A stretch of DNA of 64,000 bases from Rhodospirillaceae bacterium (GTDB taxonomy: Bacteria; Pseudomonadota; Alphaproteobacteria; Rhodospirillales; JABHCV01): the NCBI GenBank assembly GCA_018662005.1, contig JABJHA010000027.1:56074-120073 (forward strand), in the 5' to 3' direction. The notes below the pieces were generated by a model. The model did not search any database, was not told the origin of the DNA, and worked only from the letters and a program-made list of their open reading frames with translations. A program made the translations under genes and the position numbers. Shown piece after piece: positions 56,856 to 64,000 of the stretch; position 1 is the stretch's first letter, and the number at the start of each line of letters is the position of its first letter.

Positions 56856-58838
56856 TTATTTCTCTTCGTCTTTCTTTGTCGTTTTCTTGGCGGCAGCCTT
56901 TTTCGGGGCTGCTTTCTTGGCTGCTGCCTTTTTAGGTGCTGCTTTCTTTGCCGCAGGCTTTTTCGCCGCCGGCTTTTTAGCCGCAGCCTTCTTCGCTGCC
57001 GGTTTTTCTTCTTCAGCGTCGCCGGTTGCCTCATCGGCTTCTTCATCGGCTTTGCTAGCCTTTTTCGCTGCGGCTTTCTTTGGCGCAGCCTTCTTGGCCG
57101 GTTTTTCTTCTTCGGTGTCGGCAGTGTCCTGCTTTTCCCTGATCGCCGCACCCAGAATATCACCCAGCGATGCGCCGGAATCCGAAGATCCGAATTCCTT
57201 CATCGCTTTCTTTTCTTCTGCGGCTTCAAGGGTTTTGACAGACAGGGTCAGCTTGCGGCTGGCACTGTCGATCTGCATGATCTTGGCATCAACCTTGTCG
57301 CCCGTGGCAAACCGGTCAGGACGTTGCTCGCTGCGTTCACGCGACAGGTCTCCTTTACGAATAAAGCCTGTCAGGCCTTCGCCAACTTTGACTTCAATGC
57401 CGCCATCGGTAATAGCGCTAACCGTACAGGTAACGACCGCTCCCTTCTTCAGGGTTGCGATTTCACCCTTGAACGGATCTTCCGTCAGTTGTTTGATGCC
57501 AAGTGAAATACGTTCCTTCTCGATATCAACATCAAGAACCTTGGCCTTGACCATATCGCCCTTTTTGTATTCAGCCAGGGCATCCTCGCCGGATTTATCC
57601 CACGACAGGTCGGAAAGATGGGCCATACCATCGATGCCACCGGCAAGGCCGATGAACAGACCGAATTCGGTGATGTTCTTGATCTCGCCTTCGACTTCCG
57701 AACCGGTGGTGTGATTTTCGACGAAATCTTCCCACGGGTTGGAACCACACTGCTTGAGACCAAGCGAGATGCGGCGCTTTTCGGGATCGGTGTCGAGGAC
57801 CATGACTTCGACTTCCTGGCTGGTCGAGACGATTTTGCCGGGATGGATGTTCTTTTTGGTCCAGCTCATTTCCGAAACATGGACCAGGCCTTCAACGCCG
57901 GGTTCAAGTTCGACAAATGCGCCGTAGTCGGTGATGTTGGTGATACGACCGTTGAACTTGGCGCCAACCGGGAATTTCCCGTCAACACCTTCCCACGGAT
58001 CGGCTTCAAGCTGTTTCATGCCAAGCGAGATGCGCTGGGTTTCGGCATTGAAGCGGATAACCTGAACGTTCAGGGTCTGGCCGATCTGCAGGGCTTCGGA
58101 CGGATGGTTGATACGACGCCAGGCGATGTCGGTAACGTGCAGCAGGCCATCGACGCCACCCAGATCGACGAATGCGCCGTAATCGGTGATGTTTTTGACG
58201 ACGCCTTCCAGAACCTGACCCTCGGTCAGGTTGGAAATCAGCTCGCCACGCTCTTCGGCGCGGGTTTCTTCAAGTACGGCGCGGCGCGAGACAACGATGT
58301 TGTTGCGCTGGCGATCCATTTTCAAAATCTGGAACGGTTGCGGCGTGCCCATCAACGGCGAGATATCGCGAACCGGGCGAATATCAACCTGTGAGCCCGG
58401 CAGGAAGGCGACGGCGCCGGAAAGATCGACAATGAAGCCGCCCTTGACGCGCCCGAAGATCACACCGTTGACACGTTCGGTGGCATTGAACGAGGTTTCA
58501 AGCTCGCTCCAGGCCTCTTCACGACGGGCCTTCTCGCGGCTCAGGCGGACGATGCCTTCTTTATCTTCATAGCGCTCGACAAATATGTCGATGGTGTCGC
58601 CAACATTAATGACCGTGTCCTGACCGGGAACGGCGAATTCTTTTAAATCAACGCGCCCTTCGGATTTCAATCCGACATCGATGGTCGCGGCGTCGCCGTC
58701 AACGGCAACGACAGTGCCTTTTACGACTGACCCTTCAAACGGGTTGCCGGCACCAAGTGATTCATTGAGGAGGTCGGCGAAATTTTCGCCAGTATCGAAC
58801 GGGGTTTCTTCTGTGCTTGCCTGATTTGCAGGAGCCAT
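56856..58838 (-). CDS. rpsA: 30S ribosomal protein S1 with Lys/Ala-rich C-terminal extension
   Basis: Binds mRNA for translation initiation. 660 residues: six S1 RNA-binding repeats at about 34-100, 118-184, 205-274, 292-362, 379-448 and 464-533. Usual S1 length is about 560-570; here about 90 extra residues (571-660) form a low-complexity tail of KKAAAKK/KKPAAKK/APKK repeats broken by acidic stretches (about 574-579 and 598-611), resembling histone H1. ATG has AAGGA 8 bases upstream, in a leader with a GC-rich inverted repeat. Between cmk and sppA. Confidence 0.95.
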   Translation of the reverse strand: MAPANQASTEETPFDTGENFADLLNESLGAGNPFEGSVVKGTVVAVDGDAATIDVGLKSEGRVDLKEFAVPGQDTVINVGDTIDIFVERYEDKEGIVRLSREKARREEAWSELETSFNATERVNGVIFGRVKGGFIVDLSGAVAFLPGSQVDIRPVRDISPLMGTPQPFQILKMDRQRNNIVVSRRAVLEETRAEERGELISNLTEGQVLEGVVKNITDYGAFVDLGGVDGLLHVTDIAWRRINHPSEALQIGQTLNVQVIRFNAETQRISLGMKQLEADPWEGVDGKFPVGAKFNGRITNITDYGAFVELEPGVEGLVHVSEMSWTKKNIHPGKIVSTSQEVEVMVLDTDPEKRRISLGLKQCGSNPWEDFVENHTTGSEVEGEIKNITEFGLFIGLAGGIDGMAHLSDLSWDKSGEDALAEYKKGDMVKAKVLDVDIEKERISLGIKQLTEDPFKGEIATLKKGAVVTCTVSAITDGGIEVKVGEGLTGFIRKGDLSRERSEQRPDRFATGDKVDAKIMQIDSASRKLTLSVKTLEAAEEKKAMKEFGSSDSGASLGDILGAAIREKQDTADTEEEKPAKKAAPKKAAAKKASKADEEADEATGDAEEEKPAAKKAAAKKPAAKKPAAKKAAPKKAAAKKAAPKKAAAKKTTKKDEEK

Positions 58839-58956
58839 GATCTGGTATCCTTATAAAAAATATTCTTCCGGCCAGCCGGTTGGTTCCGGCGGTCTTTCAG
58901 CGGAAACAGTTAAAGCCACCCCACACCACGCGAGGAAGCCGTCTTTTCGTCTTGTC

Positions 58957-59622
58957 TCAAGTGCTCCGGGTTTCGATGAAATCCAGCGCCGCAGCAAAAG
59001 CCTGATCGGCGTCCAGATCACTGGTATCGAGCACAAGTGCATCGTCTGCTGCTACCAGTGGAGAGGCATCACGACCCGTATCACGGGCGTCTCGCTCTCT
59101 CATGTCGTCCAGAACGCGGGCATATATAGCTTCGACGCCCCGTTCCTGCAACTCTTTAAAGCGTCTTTTTGCCCTGATTTCTGTTGATGCGGAAATAAAC
59201 AACTTCACATCGGCTTCGGGACAAACCACGGTGCCGATATCACGACCGTCCAAAATAGCCCCCTGGGCCCCATTTGGCGGGTGTTCTGCGAAATTTCGCT
59301 GGAAGCTGAGCAAGGCCGCGCGAACCTCGGGCAGGGCCGAAACCTTGGACGCCGCCTGGGCCACCCGATCCGTGCGCAGGCCGTCAACTTCAAGGTCTGC
59401 AGGGATCAGCCCGTGTGCCGCTTGACCGGCAATGACGCTATAGGTTTCCGGGTCATCGGCGATTTCAACGCCAATATCGATGACTTTTCCGGCAACCGCC
59501 CGGTACAAAAGACCCGTATCGAGCAATTCCAGCTGAAAGTGATCGGCCAGCCTTTTCGCCAGTGTTCCCTTGCCGGCGGCGGCCGGGCCATCAATGGCGA
59601 TAATTTTGGGGCGCTTGTTCAT
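58957..59622 (-). CDS. cmk: cytidylate kinase
   Basis: Phosphorylates CMP and dCMP. 221 residues; Walker A GPAAAGKGTLAK (about 12-23), LDTGLLYRAVA, GRDIGTVVCPEA and KRRFKELQERG are family signatures. Overlaps the end of aroA; the order aroA-cmk-rpsA is widely conserved. Confidence 0.95.
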   Translation of the reverse strand: MNKRPKIIAIDGPAAAGKGTLAKRLADHFQLELLDTGLLYRAVAGKVIDIGVEIADDPETYSVIAGQAAHGLIPADLEVDGLRTDRVAQAASKVSALPEVRAALLSFQRNFAEHPPNGAQGAILDGRDIGTVVCPEADVKLFISASTEIRAKRRFKELQERGVEAIYARVLDDMRERDARDTGRDASPLVAADDALVLDTSDLDADQAFAAALDFIETRST

Positions 59623-61001
59623 TGATTTAAATCTCCTTCAATTTTTCCGCCAAGGCCGTTCATTAACGTGGTGAAGCCAGGAAAACTGGTCTCGATGGGA
59701 TCACCGTCATCAATGGTGACGGGCTCGGCGGTGACCATACCCAAAACCAGAAACGACATGGCGATACGATGATCGAGTTCTGTCTGAATATGGGCGCCGC
59801 CTTTGGGCGGGGCGCCGGTGCCGTCAATGACCAGAAAGTCGTCCCCTTCCTCGACCTCCACGCCGCAAGCCCTAAGGCCGCGCGCCATGCCGGCCAGGCG
59901 GTCACTTTCCTTGACCCTAAGCTCACTTAAGCCCTCAAGCCGTGTCGTCCCTTTTGCGCAGGCGGCGGCGACGGCGACAATGGGATATTCATCGATCATC
60001 GAAGGGGCGCGACCTGCCGGCACGCTAATGCCTTGCAAGGCTGAACTTTCAACACTCAGATCGGCGACAGCTTCACCGCCTTCGCGGCGTTCATTTTCAT
60101 ATGTCACCGCGCCGCCCATTTCCTTTAATGTTTCGATCACACCGGCGCGCAGCGGATTGATACCAACACCGGGAAGGCTGATCTTTGAGCCGGGGACAGT
60201 CAAGGCGGCAACCATGGGGAAGGCGGCGGAAGAAATGTCGCCGGGGACAATAATATCGTGGGCGACGAGTTCCGGTTGCCCATGAACACTGACCCGCCGT
60301 CCGCCGTCCGCCAAATCCTCGACGTCCACCTGGGCGCCAAAGTGGCGCAGCATCCGTTCCGTGTGATCACGGGTCGGCTTGGGTTCTACGACGCTGGTAA
60401 TCCCTGGTGCGGAAAGACCGGCTAACAGAATGGCCGACTTCACCTGGGCTGAGGCGACAGGTAATTGATAGTCGATGGGTTGCGGATCGGCCAACCCGGA
60501 AATACTCAACGGCAGACGACCGCCGCTTCGTGACTGGAAGTGCGCCCCCATAAGGGACAACGGTTCGGTGACACGCCCCATGGGGCGGCCGCTCAACGAG
60601 ACATCACCAGAAAGCGTCGCACTCATTGGGTGCCCGGCAAGGACGCCGATCAAAAGGCGCGCTGCGGTTCCCGAGTTGCCCATCTCAAGGATAGAGCCCG
60701 GTTCTTGCAATCCACCCACCCCCAAACCCCGGACCCGCCACGTACCGGCAGCCTTTTTTTCGACAAAAACACCGAGCGCGCGAAGCGCCGTAGCGGTTGC
60801 CAGAACGTCTTCACCTTCCAACAACCCTTCGATGTTTGTTTCGCCGACAGCCAGTCCGCCGATCATTAATGCCCGATGAGAGATAGATTTATCTCCGGGC
60901 GTCTGAATCGTTCCGGTAAGGCTTTTTACAACTTGTGATTTTTGCGGTTTCACGTGGGTTTTCCCAAAAAAATCCTGATTGAGCAATGGCTTCCCTGCCA
61001 T
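59619..61001 (-). CDS. aroA: 3-phosphoshikimate 1-carboxyvinyltransferase (EPSP synthase)
   Basis: Sixth step of the shikimate pathway. 460 residues; TPGDKSISHRALMIGG binds shikimate phosphate and PEP, MGNSGTAARLL and ELRVKESDRLA follow. The loop around GNSGTA has Ala where glyphosate-tolerant class II enzymes also vary, so class is not called. The ATG at 61001 lacks a good ribosome site and adds about 25 residues before the conserved core; a GTG a little downstream is an alternative. Confidence 0.94.
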   Translation of the reverse strand: MAGKPLLNQDFFGKTHVKPQKSQVVKSLTGTIQTPGDKSISHRALMIGGLAVGETNIEGLLEGEDVLATATALRALGVFVEKKAAGTWRVRGLGVGGLQEPGSILEMGNSGTAARLLIGVLAGHPMSATLSGDVSLSGRPMGRVTEPLSLMGAHFQSRSGGRLPLSISGLADPQPIDYQLPVASAQVKSAILLAGLSAPGITSVVEPKPTRDHTERMLRHFGAQVDVEDLADGGRRVSVHGQPELVAHDIIVPGDISSAAFPMVAALTVPGSKISLPGVGINPLRAGVIETLKEMGGAVTYENERREGGEAVADLSVESSALQGISVPAGRAPSMIDEYPIVAVAAACAKGTTRLEGLSELRVKESDRLAGMARGLRACGVEVEEGDDFLVIDGTGAPPKGGAHIQTELDHRIAMSFLVLGMVTAEPVTIDDGDPIETSFPGFTTLMNGLGGKIEGDLNQ

Positions 61002-61059
61002 ACGAAAAAATGTATGACGCGCTCTCTAGCACAAATCGAGGGGCCAAAGGTAGGGTTGA

Positions 61060-61079
61060 CTTGAAGGTTTGAATTCAAG
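61060..61079. promoter_or_regulatory. palindromic site between aroA and the FYDLN-type gene
   Basis: CTTGAA, 8 bases, TTCAAG, containing the perfect 10-base palindrome TTGAATTCAA (61069-61078). It sits in the 164-base divergent promoter region and could be an operator; no regulator is implied. Confidence 0.35.
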
Positions 61080-61165
61080 CAATGCATTTTTGCTTTTGAC
61101 AGGGGGCCCAGAAAATGGCACTTGGCACTATCTAAAAAGATTTGACCTATGACGGAGGAGCACGG

Positions 61166-61555
61166 GTGAAGAAGCCTAATCTTGGACAAAAGCAAACTTG
61201 CAAGAAATGCGAAGCGCGGTTTTTTGATTTAAACAAAAACCCCTCCGTATGTCCCAAATGCGGTGAGGCCTTCAAAACAGCCAAGCCAAGAGTCAAACGC
61301 GCTGCTGTTGTACCGGAGGAAGTTGTCGTCGTTGAGACGCCCAGTCCCGAGGCCGCACCGGTTGCCGCCGAGACACCTGAAGCGCCGTCGGACGACGGCG
61401 AGGCCAAAACGGATGACGAGGTCGATGATCTGGAAGCCGAACTGGAAGAGGATCAGGACGATGGCCTGATGGAAGACACCTCGGACATTGGCGAGGACTC
61501 AGATGAATTGTCCGAAGTACTCGAACATGTTGACGACGGGGTCGGCGACAAATAA
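61166..61555 (+). CDS. FYDLN-type (TIGR02300-like) acidic zinc-binding protein
   Basis: 129 residues. N-terminal zinc ribbon with Cys12, 15, 29 and 32 around RFFDLNKNP, the FYDLN signature with Phe for Tyr. The rest is a Pro/Ala/Val linker and a very acidic tail (about 85-129). GTG start has GGAGGAG 5 bases upstream, clearly better than the in-frame start at 61142. The family is nearly confined to alphaproteobacteria; function unknown. Divergent from aroA. Confidence 0.88.
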   Translation: MKKPNLGQKQTCKKCEARFFDLNKNPSVCPKCGEAFKTAKPRVKRAAVVPEEVVVVETPSPEAAPVAAETPEAPSDDGEAKTDDEVDDLEAELEEDQDDGLMEDTSDIGEDSDELSEVLEHVDDGVGDK

Positions 61556-61645
61556 GCCACCGGGCTTGCGCTAGATCAGTTGACGTGTCGTTTGAACACG
61601 TTGTGTTCGCACGAAACGTGAAAAACTGATCGATTTTTTAAGAGT

Positions 61646-61705
61646 GAGCCGATTCACACACTTAAACTGAATCAAGTCATGATTCCCTTTAAGTGTGATC
61701 GGCTC
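61646..61705. repeat. long imperfect palindrome (about 60 bases)
   Basis: Left arm 61646-61674 starts GAGCCGATTCACACACTTAA; right arm 61680-61705 ends TTTAAGTGTGATCGGCTC; loop about 5 bases. The arms pair with a few mismatches and a 3-base deletion. AT-rich flanks, between the FYDLN-type gene and tRNA-Ala. It looks like a dispersed palindromic element or a strong hairpin, not a standard terminator. Confidence 0.7.
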
Positions 61706-61789
61706 TAGCGCTTCGGTCATTTTTCCCTTGCCTTGAAACGCCGCCGCCCGTATGTATCCGTCGCTTGCCGAAACATCACCCAAAACAAT

Positions 61790-61865
<76 letters not shown>

Positions 61866-61872
61866 ATAATTC

Positions 61873-61908
61873 AAGGGCTTAGCTGTCAATACAGCTTGGC
61901 CCTTTTTT
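61873..61908 (+). terminator. terminator after tRNA-Ala
   Basis: AAGGGC-TT-AGCTGT, loop CAAT, ACAGCT-TG-GCCCTT, followed by a TTTT run. Confidence 0.85.
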
Positions 61909-62017
61909 GTGTCTGGCCAACCTGAACCCGAGATTAACGCCATCCTCACGGATGGTTCATTGAAGATCGTGCATGATCACCTTCAACATTGCCAAACCCT
62001 TGCTAAAGGATAAAGAC

Positions 62018-62125
62018 ATGCTGAAGGCCTTCATTGTTAATAACACAGATGTGCTGGCGATCCTCTTCTTCGTCGCTTTTTCCATTCTCGTGCCAGTGCT
62101 TCTTGGCTTTGCTGAAATGGCATAA
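62018..62125 (+). CDS. 35-residue membrane peptide, unannotated-type small ORF
   Basis: Too short for ordinary calling. ATG has AAAGGA 7 bases upstream. The product is one membrane helix (DVLAILFFVAFSILVPVLLG, about 11-30) with short polar ends. An in-frame ATG 45 bases upstream (61973) would give 50 residues but has a weaker ribosome site. It lies in the gap between tRNA-Ala and the exported-protein gene. Function unknown. Confidence 0.5.
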   Translation: MLKAFIVNNTDVLAILFFVAFSILVPVLLGFAEMA

Positions 62126-62219
62126 TTTATTTGACCATCATGTTACCGTATCCAAACCTTTGCCGCCCGTAGTAGCCTGTCTGTGAAACTGGATTCTTTG
62201 GGCCGAGGAGTTAATTAAG

Positions 62220-62894
62220 GTGAGTGCTGGCGTGCCAGGCATCGTTTTTGTTTTAAGCGTCGGCTTTTTTGCAGCTCAACCAGCCCATGCGCAAGAACCG
62301 TTTAATATCAAAGGGATCGTGCTTGGAGACTCCCTCGAGGATGTTAAAAAAGTATTCCCGGAAATTGAAATAGAAGCGTTTGAAAACAAGGCTCATTGCA
62401 AGGATGGCGATGTGGTCATAGAAAACGGCACATCATTTATGGCCGTTAAAAACCAGGAAGATCAGGACTATACATTCAAACTGATTTTCATTGACGGGGT
62501 TCAGAGCGTCGTCAGGGAAGAATTTTCCTACGCCGCAACATCCGTCAGCGCGGAAATGTTCGCCAGCCGCCTAAACGAAAAATATGATATCGACGACATC
62601 AGCGCTGAAAATATTTCAACCGTGAAGAACGCCATGTCCGACTACAGTGGCATCACTGATTTTATCGTCCCCACCGGGCATTTCTTTAAAATCGGCGAAG
62701 ATGATATTTCAAGACTTAAGTATTCTTTTTTAAGCCAAAATCCGAAAGCGCCTGGTGAGTTGACCCATACAATCATCATTGAAAGCAGGAAATACAATTC
62801 CCTGGATGAAAATCAGGGAGAACTGGGCAAGCAGGAAAAAACCAAAAAAGAAGAAGAGTGCGGAAAGCAGGAACTTCAGGAGTTAGGTTTTTAA
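62220..62894 (+). CDS. unrecognised exported protein
   Basis: 224 residues, GTG start with GAGGAG 9 bases upstream. Signal peptide ends at about HAQ (25), so the product is periplasmic. The mature part begins FNIKGIVLGDSLEDVKKVFP, a pattern seen in small exported proteins with Gly-Asp-Ser-x-x-x-Val motifs, and has two Cys that could pair (about 60 and 217). The tail is Lys/Glu-rich. Composition is more AT-rich than core genes. It converges with the oxidoreductase gene, ends overlapping by 12 bases. Confidence 0.65.
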   Translation: MSAGVPGIVFVLSVGFFAAQPAHAQEPFNIKGIVLGDSLEDVKKVFPEIEIEAFENKAHCKDGDVVIENGTSFMAVKNQEDQDYTFKLIFIDGVQSVVREEFSYAATSVSAEMFASRLNEKYDIDDISAENISTVKNAMSDYSGITDFIVPTGHFFKIGEDDISRLKYSFLSQNPKAPGELTHTIIIESRKYNSLDENQGELGKQEKTKKEEECGKQELQELGF

Positions 62895-63833
62895 GGCTTT
62901 CTCGCAGTCATCAAGGACTTCGACCACATCCAGCCCAAGCCTTAGACCGGCAAGATCCGTCTCTGCTTTTATGATCGCCTTCATGAAATCTTTTAGCACC
63001 TGGTCCAGGGCCATGACATCCGGGACATCAATGACAGTCGCCTCTTCGGGCAGGCATTTAGCGTCGTCGGGACGAGGTTCCAGGACCAGCATGTCCTGTG
63101 CGCAAGCGTCATAGATCAAGCTCTTGTGGTCATAATGGGCGGCCAGGAAACGCTTTTTCTTTTCCAATATATTACTGAGCCCGATATCAGCCTTAAGCCC
63201 GCCGGCAAACGTCAATTGCAGGGCGATACTTTCACCCATACCACCCTCAACCTGACGCTGTTCGCCAAGACGGGCTGAGACGCCTGTCGGTTTCTCACCC
63301 ATCAGATCCAGGCACATCGCCACATCGTGCGGGCCCCAGTCCCACAGTACAGATGCGTCGGACCTGACCGGCCCCTTGTTTCCGGCGCCACTGCGAATGG
63401 CGTGCAGCGGCCCCAGACCCAGACCTTCGTTTTTCAAGGCCCGGTAGGCCGGGTGATACAGGTGAACATGATCAACATGGACAATGGCCGCCTTGCTTTC
63501 GGCAAAATCGAGAAGAGCGCGTGCTTGATCAACATCCAGGGTCAGTGGTTTTTCGACCAACACCGGATTACCCGCAGCAATGGCGGCATGGGCCATTTGC
63601 GCGTGCACGGCAGGCGGGGTAGCGATGATAACGCCGTCAATATCATTGGCCCCGGCGACGTCTTGCCAGTTCTTTGAAATGACGCAACGATCATCAACCA
63701 GGGTGCTGCTGTCGGGGTTTGTGGAAGCCAGCCTGACAAAGTTAGCTGTATCCAAATGTTCCAGGGTTTCGATAAAAACCCGGCCCCAGCGCCCGGCCCC
63801 GATCAATCCAAGCCTGAGGGGGGCCGCCGTCAT
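62883..63833 (-). CDS. Gfo/Idh/MocA family oxidoreductase
   Basis: 316 residues. N-terminal Rossmann fold GLIGAGRWGRVF, then VLVEKPLTLD with the catalytic-region Lys-Pro, and WDWGPHDVAMCLDL in the C-terminal domain with the active-site His. Substrate is likely a sugar or sugar nucleotide: a sugar-nucleotide epimerase gene precedes it with 3 bases between, suggesting a surface-polysaccharide operon continuing outside the window. Confidence 0.85.
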   Translation of the reverse strand: MTAAPLRLGLIGAGRWGRVFIETLEHLDTANFVRLASTNPDSSTLVDDRCVISKNWQDVAGANDIDGVIIATPPAVHAQMAHAAIAAGNPVLVEKPLTLDVDQARALLDFAESKAAIVHVDHVHLYHPAYRALKNEGLGLGPLHAIRSGAGNKGPVRSDASVLWDWGPHDVAMCLDLMGEKPTGVSARLGEQRQVEGGMGESIALQLTFAGGLKADIGLSNILEKKKRFLAAHYDHKSLIYDACAQDMLVLEPRPDDAKCLPEEATVIDVPDVMALDQVLKDFMKAIIKAETDLAGLRLGLDVVEVLDDCEKALKT

Positions 63834-63836
63834 ATC

Positions 63837-64000
63837 CTACTGCTCGCCGGTATAGACGCTGTCGGCCCAGTCGAGGAAACGCTTCAGGCCTTCATCCAGA
63901 TCGACGGCAGGGGCGAATTCCAGTTGCAGTTTGGCTTTACGGATATCGGGGGCGCGGCGATTGGGTTCGTCGGCCGGGTAGCTGTCGGGGTATTCGACGA
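63837..64000 (-). CDS. NAD-dependent sugar-nucleotide epimerase/dehydratase, C-terminal end (cut by window)
   Basis: Only the last 53 or so codons are visible, ending in TAG. The frame reads EYPDSYPADEPNRRAPDIRK, then LQLEFAPAVDLDEGLKRFLDW: the C-terminal helix of short-chain epimerases and UDP-sugar decarboxylases. Which member it is cannot be told from this end. Confidence 0.7.
   Translation of the reverse strand, partial: VEYPDSYPADEPNRRAPDIRKAKLQLEFAPAVDLDEGLKRFLDWADSVYTGEQ

Noticed and set aside
56887..57714. 275-residue Ala/Phe-rich hydrophobic frame on the plus strand
   Set aside because: Antisense of the Lys/Ala repeats of rpsA; AAFFGAAF is just the mirror of AAPKKAA codons.
57618..58394. 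258-residue plus-strand frame inside rpsA
   Set aside because: Antisense shadow of the S1 repeats with no start signal or recognisable motif.
61095..61135. Sigma54 promoter (TGGCAC twice) before the FYDLN-type gene
   Set aside because: The -12 GC element is not at the required distance from either TGGCAC.
61571..61783. 70-codon minus-strand frame before tRNA-Ala
   Set aside because: Most of it is the long palindrome; the apparent peptide is explained by the repeat and lacks a ribosome site.

Overview
The window is a gene-dense, GC-rich stretch of an alphaproteobacterial chromosome, most likely from a Rhodospirillales-type (possibly marine) bacterium. This is inferred from gene content, not from a search. 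The markers used are ChvI/ChvG followed by a short HPr kinase, RapZ and PTS proteins; a DivL-like kinase with Tyr at the H-box; AddA/AddB in place of RecBCD; an FYDLN-type acidic zinc protein; a membrane-anchored CycM-type cytochrome c; and a run aroA-cmk-rpsA-sppA-ihfB-lapA-pyrF-trpF-trpB-trpA-accD-folC.

Layout. 0-4.2 kb: end of nudC, pheA and kdsB, a cytochrome c, hisN and a small response regulator. 4.3-10.9 kb: a YejABEF-type oligopeptide ABC importer followed by a GhrA-type 2-hydroxyacid reductase. 10.9-11.9 kb: an AT-rich patch with three short unrecognised overlapping ORFs and its own good promoter, the clearest accessory segment. 12-19.2 kb: uppP, then gltB-gltD for glutamate synthesis. 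19.2-26.4 kb: diguanylate cyclase, DUF423 protein, a voltage-gated-type potassium channel, PEP carboxykinase, a HugZ-like protein and a two-gene copper locus (DUF2946 and PCuAC). 26.5-32.7 kb: chvI-chvG-hprK-rapZ-EIIA-HPr-EI, a regulatory phosphorelay tied to envelope sensing and amino-sugar metabolism. 33-34.3 kb: ahcY, flanked on both sides by copies of a structured repeat. 34.6-47.7 kb: divL-like gene, MaoC hydratase, divergent ferredoxin reductase and GNAT genes, then a tight chain tsaE-amgK-murU-addB-addA with stop/start overlaps, followed by trxA. 48.2-61 kb: a glyoxylate aminotransferase, then the long minus-strand run folC through aroA. 61.2-64 kb: FYDLN-type protein, a long palindrome, tRNA-Ala(GGC), a tiny membrane peptide, an unknown exported protein, a Gfo/Idh/MocA oxidoreductase and the end of a sugar-nucleotide epimerase.

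Most of the window is conserved core metabolism (aromatic amino acids, Trp, KDO, pyrimidine, folate, peptidoglycan recycling, DNA repair). No prophage, transposase, CRISPR array or defence island was seen. The signals that best deserve a second look are the repeat family around ahcY, whose hairpins show compensatory changes; the AT-rich three-ORF patch; the histone-H1-like tail on ribosomal protein S1; the DivL-like Tyr548 pseudo-H-box; tsaE, whose reading frame has no canonical start where the fold should begin; and several unannotated small ORFs or structured leaders.
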